Source of the DNA: Labilithrix luteola
Lineage (GTDB): Bacteria; Myxococcota_A; Polyangia; Polyangiales; Polyangiaceae
Direction of reading: 5' to 3'
Length of the DNA: 64,000 bases
NCBI RefSeq assembly: GCF_001263205.1
Contig: NZ_CP012333.1
Location: forward strand, 7,648,001-7,712,000
The notes under the pieces were generated by a model. The model saw only the letters and a program-made list of their open reading frames with translations. It made no database searches and was not told the origin of the DNA. Positions 8,117 to 15,583 of the stretch are shown here, piece by piece. The first letter of the stretch is position 1, and each line of letters opens with the position of its first letter. Both the position numbers and the translations under genes were made by a program.

Positions 8117-9157
8117 GTGGCCGTGCGGCTTTTTCATCTCGTCGCGGGCGTCGCGGTGGTCGGGGGGGTGGTGGGGGCACTCGGCGGTTGCATGCGAAGT
8201 CGCGGGGTTGGCGATGCACCCAACGCGTCGTCCGCCAGCTCCACGGTCGCCGCGCTGCCGGTCGCCGCAGCCGGTACGAGCGGACCTACCGGTCCGACGA
8301 TCGCCAGTGCGTCGCCAGCGGCGACCGCCGATCCGTCGCCACCTGCGCCGGCCCCACCACGCCTCGAGTTGCCGCGCGGTGGTCGAGAGATCTTTCCGGA
8401 CCATCGCCTCGTCGGATTCTGTGGAACGCCCGGTGCCCCCGCGCTCGGCAAACTCGCGGGCAAGCTCTCCGCGCGGGCCGCCGAGATCGACGGCTACGCC
8501 AAGAAGTACGCGCAAAACCGCAAGGTTCTGCCTCTCTTCGAGCTCATCGCCGTGGTCGTCCAGGGAGCTCCCGGGGCGGACGGCAAATACCGCCGCCGCG
8601 TGTCGGAAGCGGTGGTCGACGAGTACCTCGCGGCGGCGCGGGCCGCGAAGGCGCTACTGCTCCTCAACGTCCAGCCTGGCCACTCGGATTTCATGACCGA
8701 AGTAAAGTACTTCGAGAAGTACCTGCGCGAGCCGGACGTCGGAGTTGCGCTCGACCCTGAATGGGCGATGAAGCCCAAACAGAAGCCTGGGGTCTATTAT
8801 GGCCAGACCACCGGAGCGACCGTGAACGAGGTCGCCGAATACCTGGCTGGCATCGTCAAAGAAAACGACCTGCCGGAGAAGGTGCTCGTTTTCCACCAGG
8901 TGAATTCGTATGTCCTGAAGGACGAGTCGGTCGTGAAGCCCGCGCCCGGGGTGGTCGTGATCAAGAGCGTCGATGGCCTCGGACCGAAGGGGCCGAAGAT
9001 TGCCACCTACAATCACCTTTTGAAGAGCATGACCGTTGGAGTCCACGCCGGCTTCAAGCTGTTCTTCGAGGAAGACACGAGCAATGGCGGGCGTTTGATG
9101 ACGCCGAAGGAAGTGCTCTCGCTCAAACCGGAGCCGGAGTACGTCATGTACGAATAG
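8117..9157 (+). CDS. Lipoprotein with conserved TIM-barrel-like domain of unknown function
   Basis: About 346 aa, starting at GTG 8117 (GTG 8123 also possible). Lipobox ALGGC puts the lipid on Cys25. A Pro/Ala/Ser linker to about residue 85 leads to a domain with phrases HRLVGFCGTPG, LLLLNVQPG, VGVALDPEWAM and KVLVFHQV. Alternating hydrophobic strands and D/E/H-tipped loops suggest a TIM barrel such as a glycosidase or a degenerate one. From memory, similar sequences occur in actinobacterial lipoproteins. No catalytic role is established. It is the only gene between the sugar kinase and the receiver protein and points away from the kinase. Confidence 0.78.
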   Translation: MAVRLFHLVAGVAVVGGVVGALGGCMRSRGVGDAPNASSASSTVAALPVAAAGTSGPTGPTIASASPAATADPSPPAPAPPRLELPRGGREIFPDHRLVGFCGTPGAPALGKLAGKLSARAAEIDGYAKKYAQNRKVLPLFELIAVVVQGAPGADGKYRRRVSEAVVDEYLAAARAAKALLLLNVQPGHSDFMTEVKYFEKYLREPDVGVALDPEWAMKPKQKPGVYYGQTTGATVNEVAEYLAGIVKENDLPEKVLVFHQVNSYVLKDESVVKPAPGVVVIKSVDGLGPKGPKIATYNHLLKSMTVGVHAGFKLFFEEDTSNGGRLMTPKEVLSLKPEPEYVMYE

Positions 9158-9318
9158 CGAGTACGGTGCGCGTCGGTGCGCGTCGGTGCCAGTGCTGGTC
9201 GAGCGATGGGCCGGTCATCGTTCGAGCCGGTCGACGTGCCAGTCCGGCCGACGGCCATTTGGAAATCAGCATCGTCGTACGGGACAGTTGGTTCGTGACG
9301 GCATAAGATCATCGTTCG

Positions 9319-9819
9319 ATGACGGGAAATGGTCGCCCGGTGGGGTCGGGGAGCGACAAGGCCGTGCGGGATCTTCGTAGTGATCCCGCGATAGCCGTCG
9401 TTGCGCCGTGCGAGTTGAGCGGAGCGCTGCGCAGGGGGCGTGTTCTCGTCGTCGACGACGAGCCCATGATCGCCCAAGCGGTGCGCCGCCTGCTCTTGCC
9501 TGAACACGACGTCGAAGCTCCAGCGTCGGCCGCGCAGGCTCTCGCGATGCTCGCCGACGGCGCGCGCTTCGACGTCATCGTGCTCGACGTGATCATGCCC
9601 CGGCTCAGCGGGCCGGAGTTCTACGAGCGGCTCGTGCACGTCGACGCGGACCAAGCCAACCGTGTGGTGTTCGTGTCGGGCGGGGCGGTCGAGCCGAAGA
9701 CCGTGGCCTTCCTCGCGTCGGTCGACAATCCGAAGCTCGACAAGCCTGTCTCGCTCGACGCCCTGCGCGACGTGGTCAACGGGTTCGTCGCGCGCGGCAA
9801 CTCCGCACCAGCCAGCTGA
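9319..9819 (+). CDS. Stand-alone response-regulator receiver protein
   Basis: 166 aa: about 40 unstructured N-terminal residues followed by one CheY-like receiver domain. Acidic pair D46/D47, phospho-acceptor D90 in VIVLDVIMP, the switch Ser120 in VFVSGG and Lys142 in LDKP are all in place, so it should be phosphorylated by a histidine kinase. There is no output domain and no kinase gene in the window, as is common for orphan receivers of myxobacterial phosphorelays. The true start could lie inside the N-terminal tail. Confidence 0.88.
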   Translation: MTGNGRPVGSGSDKAVRDLRSDPAIAVVAPCELSGALRRGRVLVVDDEPMIAQAVRRLLLPEHDVEAPASAAQALAMLADGARFDVIVLDVIMPRLSGPEFYERLVHVDADQANRVVFVSGGAVEPKTVAFLASVDNPKLDKPVSLDALRDVVNGFVARGNSAPAS

Positions 9820-9855
9820 CCGAGCACCCTCGCGTCCTCGCCTGGCCGAGGGCGC

Positions 9856-10113
9856 TCAGCCGATTCGCGCGACGATGCGCGACCAGGTTTCGGGCGAAAC
9901 CGCGCTCCGCGGGAGGACCGATTCGAACGGCGACTTCGCGTCTTCCGCGTGCACCTGGTGAACGCCGCTCGCGACGTCCGACAGGTCGATGTACTCGTCA
10001 CCTTCGATCAGGTCTTCACCCTCGGCACGCGCGACGCGGGCGTTCTCCTCGTCGGAGAGAAGCTCGAGGATGGACTCGCGGATCAGGTTCTTGTTGATCG
10101 GATCGGTTCCCAT
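9856..10113 (-). CDS. Small acidic protein of unknown function
   Basis: 85 aa from ATG 10113, beginning MGTDPINKNLIRESILELL and rich in Asp/Glu. The N-terminal third looks helical; IEGDEYIDL is followed by a Val/His-containing tail. GTG 10149 would add 12 residues. Codon third positions are G/C-rich, supporting translation. No family recognised. It lies downstream of the methyltransferase on the same strand and overlaps the end of a doubtful second frame (10016-10315). Confidence 0.55.
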   Translation of the reverse strand: MGTDPINKNLIRESILELLSDEENARVARAEGEDLIEGDEYIDLSDVASGVHQVHAEDAKSPFESVLPRSAVSPETWSRIVARIG

Positions 10114-10315
10114 GAGGCGCCCTGGTGCAATTCCCTTGCCCCATGGCACCTCGACTGCCTGCGCGCGCGGTCTCCGAGTGCCGAGGTCGGGCCTGCACGG
10201 GCAGCGGCGGAGGTACGATCGCGCGAGGCGGCACGCTCGGGACGATCTCGTATTCGCCCTCGAACACCTCGATGGTCGAGTCGGGAACGTCGTCTCGTTC
10301 GTCGGCCTGCTCCAC
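10016..10315 (-). CDS. Doubtful small ORF downstream of the methyltransferase
   Basis: 99 aa from GTG 10315, 44 bases after the methyltransferase stop. The first 45 codons look genuinely coding (high GC3; acidic start EQADERDDVP, then a Pro-rich VPPRAIVPPPLP), but the rest drifts into Arg-rich sequence while overlapping the 10113 gene in another frame. Either the two genes overlap, or an older longer gene was frameshifted near 10150. I cannot decide between these from the sequence. Confidence 0.3.
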   Translation of the reverse strand: MEQADERDDVPDSTIEVFEGEYEIVPSVPPRAIVPPPLPVQARPRHSETARAGSRGAMGQGNCTRAPHGNRSDQQEPDPRVHPRASLRRGERPRRACRG

Positions 10316-10359
10316 GTCTCTCGGAACGGCTGCCGAGGCTCGACCTGAAGGAAGAATCG

Positions 10360-10926
10360 TCAGGCTTCGGGACGTCGGCCTTCGAGCCAATAGACGGAGC
10401 GGGGACCTCGCCGCACGACGAGAGCGCGCTCCGCCGCGAACGCGTCGACGGCGGCGCAAAGCTCCGCGTGTTTGTCGTCGTAGTCGTGACCGGCGAGGAT
10501 GCCCTCGGGCTTCAAGCGGTCCATCCAGACGACGAGATCGTCGGTCACGCTCGGCCCGTCGTGACTCCCATCGAGGAACACGCGATCGACCGACGCCGGC
10601 TCGAAACGAGAGGCCGCGACGGTCGAGGGCTCGGCGAGGACCTCGACGGTGATGCCGAGGTCGGCCATGTTGCGTCGGAAGGTCGCCTGCACGTCTTCGA
10701 CGGCGAGCGTTGCCGCGTAGCGCGCAGCAAGCATGTCGTTCGATCCGAGCCAGTGATCGATGCACACGAGGCGCGTGCCATTGGCGTTGCAGATGGCGCC
10801 GATGAACGACGTGCTACGGCCCTTCCACGAGCCAACCTCGACGAAGGTGCCGCCGCGCAGCCCGCGTGCGAACCGCGCGTACCAGCGACCCTCGTATTCG
10901 GAGAAGAATCCGTCGATGCCCTTCAC
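10360..10926 (-). CDS. Class I SAM-dependent methyltransferase (Methyltransf_24-like)
   Basis: 188 aa. SAM-binding motif I is FVEVGSWKGRSTSF; motif II/post-I ends in CIDHW (acidic ribose-binding residue); DRVFLDGSHDGPSV and AGHDYDD complete the Rossmann-type fold seen in cephalosporin-hydroxylase/Methyltransf_24 proteins, often sugar- or small-molecule O-methyltransferases. The start is GTG 10926, 11 bases after the stop of the vWFA lipoprotein, so it is the second gene of that unit. The frame stays open upstream, but there it is antisense-like overlap with the lipoprotein gene. Confidence 0.82.
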   Translation of the reverse strand: MKGIDGFFSEYEGRWYARFARGLRGGTFVEVGSWKGRSTSFIGAICNANGTRLVCIDHWLGSNDMLAARYAATLAVEDVQATFRRNMADLGITVEVLAEPSTVAASRFEPASVDRVFLDGSHDGPSVTDDLVVWMDRLKPEGILAGHDYDDKHAELCAAVDAFAAERALVVRRGPRSVYWLEGRRPEA

Positions 10927-10937
10927 AGGGCCTGAAC

Positions 10938-12275
10938 TTAGCGGACGATGCTGACGCAGCCGAAGAGGACTTCGACCTTCGGCGCGTTCTGGCCGCCCTT
11001 CGACTGCGCGTTTTCGCAGGAGGTCGGGCAGAGCAGGACCTTCTTCGGGGCCGCCGGGTCGTCGTAGTACCAGCCATCGGCGCTGGCGCAGTCGGCGGCA
11101 GAGCTCACGCGCGGGGGCGTCACCGGGGCGCCCGTCCCGTCGTCCATGCGGACGTTGACGGAGTTGGGGTCGAGTGTGCCCCCGTCGGGCGCCGGAATGT
11201 CGAGCTCGCAGGCGACGCGCGACGTCGAGACGACCGATTGCGCGACGGCGTCGAAGAACGGCTTCCAGGCGGTAGCGGTGTCGCAGATCTTCGCGCGCAC
11301 GCCGCCGGTCTTGGTCACGAGCGTGGTGTAGGTTGGGCCGGAAGACGCGGGCTTCGTCGTGCCGCCCGTATACGTGCACGTGACGCCGGGGTCGGTGGCC
11401 GAGCCCCAGCCATAGATCGCGTCGAAGGTGTAGCCGGCGAACTGGTTGCCGCGGGACGGATCGAGGATACCTGGCGGAAGCATCCTCGAGCTGGCGCTGG
11501 GGTTCGCTCCGCCGGGGAAGGTCTCGAAGTCCGTGGCCGAGAAGCGCGAGTTGTCATCGGTGACGACCACGATCGTCTTCGTGGCCCCTGCACGGAGCTC
11601 CTGGGACCACGGTTCGCTCCCATAGGAGTCGGTGGTCGTATAACCTTTGGTCTGGTCGAGCGTGCCGAGGAATTGCTCGAGCGGCTGGGTGCTCTTGACG
11701 TTCAGCGAGGCGTGGAAGAACGTCGGCGAGTTTCCGCAATTGGCGGTGCCGAGCGGGGGCGGGATGCAGACCGGATAGAGGCTGCTGGTGGCCGTCGCGC
11801 CCTTCTTAGAGAGCATGATGACCTTGTAGTCGATGCCCTTGCTCGCGATGAGGGTCGCGAAGTCGTTGAGGCCCGCCTGCACGGCGGCGACGGCCGGCGC
11901 CATGCTCGACGAGTTGTCGACGACCCAGATGATGTCGACCGGCAGGCGTTCGCGGGTTGCCTCGACGGCGGTGGCCGCGCAGGTCTCGAACGAGGAGTCC
12001 GTGTTGCCCGCGTCGAGCGGCGCGGCATCGGGGTCACCGAAGCCGCCGTTGCTCAGGTCGGGGTCGGGGCCATTGACCTCCGACTCACCCGTCTGGACGT
12101 TCGGGTCGTCGGGCATCGACCGATCGATCTTGGTGCCGCACGCGGTCGCCGCAGAGGCGAGCAGGGCAATGCACACGGCGGCGCTTGCGCCTCGCCGCCA
12201 GGCCGAGGGGCCCCAAACGGCGTTACGAACTGTGCTGGCAATCGCGGATCCGGTGGAGGCTGAAACAACGCGCAT
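10938..12275 (-). CDS. vWFA-like surface lipoprotein
   Basis: 445 aa. A long N-terminus ends in lipobox ATAC (Cys46), then a DPDAAPLDAG-type acidic linker. The body from about residue 112 is a von Willebrand A-like domain: VDIIWVVDNSSSM with metal-site D120-x-S122-x-S124, and VVVTDDNSRF later. Many paired cysteines sit in insertions and near the C-terminus. Such proteins are abundant in Polyangia and are thought to be surface adhesion or sensing proteins, but individual roles are unknown. Ribosome site AAGAGGA upstream of ATG 12275. Followed after 11 bases by the methyltransferase. Confidence 0.82.
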   Translation of the reverse strand: MRVVSASTGSAIASTVRNAVWGPSAWRRGASAAVCIALLASAATACGTKIDRSMPDDPNVQTGESEVNGPDPDLSNGGFGDPDAAPLDAGNTDSSFETCAATAVEATRERLPVDIIWVVDNSSSMAPAVAAVQAGLNDFATLIASKGIDYKVIMLSKKGATATSSLYPVCIPPPLGTANCGNSPTFFHASLNVKSTQPLEQFLGTLDQTKGYTTTDSYGSEPWSQELRAGATKTIVVVTDDNSRFSATDFETFPGGANPSASSRMLPPGILDPSRGNQFAGYTFDAIYGWGSATDPGVTCTYTGGTTKPASSGPTYTTLVTKTGGVRAKICDTATAWKPFFDAVAQSVVSTSRVACELDIPAPDGGTLDPNSVNVRMDDGTGAPVTPPRVSSAADCASADGWYYDDPAAPKKVLLCPTSCENAQSKGGQNAPKVEVLFGCVSIVR

Positions 12276-12537
12276 CGGCCCAATCCTCTTGCCCAGATCG
12301 TGTGACCTGCGGGTGACGAAGCTGCGGAGCTTCGGGAGCTTCTACGGAAACTCACCAAGGTCTACGACCGGGCGTGGCCGACTCTAGCATTGCAGTCCCT
12401 TTATGCTCGTGGTGTTCTGCTGAGCTGAGCCTTGGACCAGGCTTGGGACACGAATGAGATGTAGCGAGGGGGCGGGGGTTCACGGGGACCCACTTGACCC
12501 GCCCCGCACCCGCACCCGCCCCGCTCGCATCACGTCA

Positions 12538-12681
12538 TCAAGCACCCTTCGGCGGAGGAGGCGGTTCGGACGGCATTTGCGGACGCGGTGTCTTCGCGTC
12601 GTGCGCCGCCTTCTTCTCGCTCTTCATGCGCACGTCTTGCTTCTTCATGCGCTGCTTGGCCTTCGGAGATTTGTCGCCCAT
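12538..12681 (-). CDS. Conserved small basic protein (47 aa)
   Basis: Begins MGDKSPKAKQRMKKQ, then Lys/Ala-rich helix and a Pro-rich end. From memory, short proteins with this MGDKSPK(A/S)KQ opening occur in many proteobacteria; function unknown, a nucleic-acid-binding or stress role is only a guess. The start is well defined by AAGGAAG nine bases before ATG 12681. The frame extends further upstream, but only as read-through of the intergenic inverted repeat. Confidence 0.72.
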   Translation of the reverse strand: MGDKSPKAKQRMKKQDVRMKSEKKAAHDAKTPRPQMPSEPPPPPKGA

Positions 12682-12993
12682 GAGACACTTCCTTCGTTGG
12701 GGTTGAGTTCGCGGTCGTCCGACGACGTCAACGTCGAGCCGCGTGGTTGCTCGATCGTTAAGTCGTGCCTGACGTCTCGCACGTGAACCGTGGGCGATCG
12801 TGGGGGGCGTCGCAGAGGCTCGTCGTCTCGGGCGCTCTACTGCGGCGACCACTTGCATGGCCCGTGGACTTCGGGGCCCACGACAGGGCGAGGGCCCCGA
12901 AATCCACGGTCCTTTGCGCAAGTCTGTCGCGAACTCCGTTTGACTGAGCCATCAGCGCAACTGAGTTGCGCTGTAGTGCGGTACCGTGGAGCC
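12682..12993. other. 312-bp divergent intergenic region
   Basis: Lies between two outward-pointing small genes. It must hold both promoters. The only clear structure is the long inverted repeat at 12862-12909; open frames on both strands here mirror one another because of that palindrome and are not credible genes. Confidence 0.6.
12862..12909. repeat. Long near-perfect inverted repeat
   Basis: Two 18-base arms (12862-12879 and 12892-12909) match with a single C/T difference around a 12-base spacer. Beyond the arms, CTTGC and GCAAG (12852-12856, 12917-12921) extend the pairing with an internal mismatch. No T-run follows on either strand, and it sits upstream of both neighbouring genes, so an ordinary terminator is unlikely. 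It could be a cruciform, a regulator site, a structured leader or a dispersed palindromic element. Confidence 0.8.
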
Positions 12994-13236
12994 GTGCTCC
13001 GTCGCTTCGTCTTCGTATTCAGCTTGATGGCTTCGCTGCTCGCGGGACGCACGTTCGCGAGCGCGGCCGACGACGCAGGCTTCGCAGAGCCCGGCGATCG
13101 CCCCGCTCGCGGCCCGGCGATCCGCGAACACGGCGGCCGTCGTTCGCGCGGCGCATCGACGGCGTCGGGCGCGATGATGATCGTGATCCTCGTCGGCGCG
13201 ATGGGCTACTACGTGGTGAACCGGCTTCGCCGATGA
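12994..13236 (+). CDS. Small exported or membrane protein
   Basis: 80 aa from GTG 12994. Residues 1-24 look like a signal peptide (FVFVFSLMASLLAG, then ASA), residues 25-57 are Arg/Gly-rich, and 59-75 form a second hydrophobic helix followed by RLRR. It would span or associate with the inner membrane. No family recognised. Its TGA overlaps the ATG of the next gene (ATGA at 13233), so the two are translationally coupled. Confidence 0.55.
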   Translation: MLRRFVFVFSLMASLLAGRTFASAADDAGFAEPGDRPARGPAIREHGGRRSRGASTASGAMMIVILVGAMGYYVVNRLRR

Positions 13237-13643
13237 CGTTCTCGATGTCCGACGGCGGCCTCAAGATCCACGAGTTCACCAAGCCCTCGGGCGAGCTTGG
13301 TGGCGTGTTCCTGCGTTCGGATGGCGCGAACGTGGTGCTCGTCGACGACGAAGGGGAGCTCGCGCTTCCGAGCGGTGCCGTGGCGGCCGTGATGCAGCGC
13401 TTCGGCGGACCGCTCGAGGCCTCGGAGCGCGTCGTCGACGTCGGCGCGCTCACTCTCGACGACGGCGCTTCGCTGAGGCACGTGCGTCACCTCGCGCGCT
13501 ACGACGTCATCGCGAAGGACTTCCTCGTCTACGAGACGAGCGACGCCGAGGCCCTCTGCGCGCTCGCGACCACCGTGGCCGGAGCGCTCGCCCACCTGGG
13601 GCGGGCCTTCAAGCGATCGCGGGGAGAACCCAGTTCTCCGTGA
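13233..13643 (+). CDS. Hypothetical cytoplasmic protein, coupled to upstream small membrane protein
   Basis: 136 aa. Opens with a beta-rich segment (LKIHEFTKPSGELGGVFLR, ANVVLVDDEGELALPSGAV), then YDVIAKDFLVYETSDAEAL and an Ala-rich helical end. No signal peptide and no family recognised. The ATGA overlap with the preceding 80-aa gene indicates coupled translation. Its 3' end overlaps the convergent gene at 13609 by 35 bases. Confidence 0.65.
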   Translation: MTFSMSDGGLKIHEFTKPSGELGGVFLRSDGANVVLVDDEGELALPSGAVAAVMQRFGGPLEASERVVDVGALTLDDGASLRHVRHLARYDVIAKDFLVYETSDAEALCALATTVAGALAHLGRAFKRSRGEPSSP

Positions 13644-14409
13644 GCCAGTCGAGCGACGCCTCGTGGGCGCGAAGAGTCTTGTCGACCGTGCGAACGCGCG
13701 CGTCGTCGCCCTGGTTGCCGGCATAGGCCCGCGCGTAGAGAACCCAGTTCGAGAGCTCGTAGCGGTGGAGCAACGCGGCGAAGCGGTGCCCGTCGAACGA
13801 GGTGAGCGCGGCGTAGCCTTCCTCGGCCGTGCGGCAGGCGAAGAGCTTCGTGGTCGCGTCGACGAGGAGCTGCCGCAGATCTTCGAAGGCGCGATCGGGA
13901 TCGTCGGCAATGCTCTGCAGCATGGCCTCGAAGTCCTCTTCGCTCATCCCCGCCGCGTCGGTCGCGTCGGCCATGGCCGGCACCTGCGTCTCGAGGAAGC
14001 TGGCGTCCGGCGAGTGGCCGAGGAGGCGGCCGACGAGGTACACGTCGAATGCGCTCGCGATCGCTTCGCCGAGGAAGAGCGAATCGACCGAAGGCTTCTC
14101 GCCCGTACCGCCGAACGCGCGCGCTGCGAGATGATGCCAAGCAGCGTGGCAGACCACGTCGGCATCGATCTCGTCTCTCGTGAGAATGTCTCCGCCGCTG
14201 TCCGCGCTCCAGAACGTGAGGTTCAGGAGCAGCGCGCGGTCCAGGCGCCCCTCGGAAGCCTCGGGCAGGACGCGGAACGGATACTTGGCGCGCGCGAGGA
14301 CGTCCTTCAGATCGGCGTAGAGGCCGACGTGCCGGAACGACTTTTCGCCCTCGATCGTGAGCTGGTCGACGGTCCGAATCGTGAAGGTCGCACGCGGGTC
14401 TTTCGCCAT
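13609..14409 (-). CDS. Hypothetical protein with HxxxHH motif, second gene of the pirin operon
   Basis: 266 aa from ATG 14409; the open frame upstream is a shadow of the pirin gene. The middle contains CHAAWHHLAARAF followed about 20 residues later by LGEAIASAFDVYL. The spacing resembles a gluzincin metallopeptidase (HExxH plus a downstream Glu helix), but the HExxH glutamate is Ala. It may bind a metal without being a protease, or may be unrelated; I do not recognise the family. It begins 11 bases after the pirin stop, so the two are cotranscribed. Confidence 0.7.
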   Translation of the reverse strand: MAKDPRATFTIRTVDQLTIEGEKSFRHVGLYADLKDVLARAKYPFRVLPEASEGRLDRALLLNLTFWSADSGGDILTRDEIDADVVCHAAWHHLAARAFGGTGEKPSVDSLFLGEAIASAFDVYLVGRLLGHSPDASFLETQVPAMADATDAAGMSEEDFEAMLQSIADDPDRAFEDLRQLLVDATTKLFACRTAEEGYAALTSFDGHRFAALLHRYELSNWVLYARAYAGNQGDDARVRTVDKTLRAHEASLDWLTENWVLPAIA

Positions 14410-14420
14410 CGCGCGCGACT

Positions 14421-15437
14421 CTACCTCGTTTCGACTTTGCCGTCGGCGTGCTTCGCGAAACGCCCTGCTTCCTTGGGGTGAACGGGGCCGTCGCTCGGCC
14501 ACGGCCAGCCGCCGAACTGCGTGCGCCGGTAATCGGCGAAGGCTTCCTCGACCTGCGCGCGGGAGTTCATGACGAACGGCCCGTACTGGACCACCTGTTC
14601 GGAGATGGGCTTGCCCTGGAGCATCAAGAGCTCGACCTCGTCGTCTCCGGCTTCGAGCGGCACGTCGGCGTCGCTGACGACCTTCACCGCCGCACGCTGA
14701 TCGAGCAGACCGTCGGCAATCGCGACCGACGAGCCGCGGAAGAAGTAGAGCGTGCGGTTCACGTCCTTCGGGCCGGCGGGCAGCGTCCACTTCGCGCCGG
14801 GCTCCATCTTGATGGTCCAGATCGCGACGTGGGCCTCCGGACGAGCCGCCCACGACTTCGGGGGCGGGGAAGGGGGCGTCATCCCATCGAAAGGCCCAGC
14901 CACAATCGCGAGCTCGGTCTTCTTGCCGCTTGCGTCCTCGAAGGTGCGCCGCGGGATGTCTTCGCCCCAAAGCATGGCGAAGTGCGGCTCGGCCATCTTG
15001 TCGGCGCTCGGAAGGTTGAGCCAGATCTGGAAGAGCTCGAGCGGATTCGGGGCCGCCGCGTTCACGAGCGGGAACATCTCGGAGTGCACGACGCCCGCGC
15101 CGGCGGTGAGCCATTGCACGTCGCCGTGGCCGAAGCGCGCGGTTGCTCCGAGCGAGTCCGAATGGTCGATGAAGCCGCGACGCACGACGGTCACGGTCTC
15201 GAAGCCGCGGTGAGGATGCTGCGGAAACCCAGGCACCACGTCGCCGTGGTACATGCGCCAGCCGTCTTTGCCCTCGAAATCCTGGCCGATGCGTCGGCCG
15301 GCAAGCGACGCGGCAGGGCCGAGCTTTTCGTTGCCGGCTGGATACGCGTCGTCGTGGTGGACGCAAAAGAGGAAGGGATCTTCCGTCTCCCAGGGGAACC
15401 CGAGCTGCCGGACGCTGAGCACGACGTCGTTCGCCAT
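14421..15437 (-). CDS. Pirin-family protein
   Basis: 338 aa bicupin. The first cupin has the pirin signature HPHRGFETVT with the metal-binding histidines and the following H-GD-QW-TAG-G-HSE pattern; the C-terminal cupin is intact but lacks most metal ligands, as in other pirins. Some bacterial pirins are quercetin 2,3-dioxygenases, others redox-sensing cofactors; the role here is open. ATG 15437 follows AAGGGGG and is preferred to an upstream GTG-type extension. First gene of a two-gene unit with the HxxxHH protein. Confidence 0.9.
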   Translation of the reverse strand: MANDVVLSVRQLGFPWETEDPFLFCVHHDDAYPAGNEKLGPAASLAGRRIGQDFEGKDGWRMYHGDVVPGFPQHPHRGFETVTVVRRGFIDHSDSLGATARFGHGDVQWLTAGAGVVHSEMFPLVNAAAPNPLELFQIWLNLPSADKMAEPHFAMLWGEDIPRRTFEDASGKKTELAIVAGPFDGMTPPSPPPKSWAARPEAHVAIWTIKMEPGAKWTLPAGPKDVNRTLYFFRGSSVAIADGLLDQRAAVKVVSDADVPLEAGDDEVELLMLQGKPISEQVVQYGPFVMNSRAQVEEAFADYRRTQFGGWPWPSDGPVHPKEAGRFAKHADGKVETR

Positions 15438-15583
15438 CCCCCTTCGATAGCATCGATTGCGATCTTCGGCGCGGGGCCCGGGCAAACGTGCGCGCGGTGC
15501 GCTTCGCCACATGCGCGACGCGTCGAAAACGGGGCAGGGGTCCGATGCTGCCGAGGCTCGTCGGTTGCAATGGTCGCGTTTCC

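Noticed and set aside
9168..9190. Short direct repeats (GTGCGCGTCG twice) after the 8117 lipoprotein
   Set aside because: Too short and common in GC-rich DNA to indicate a repeat element or operator.
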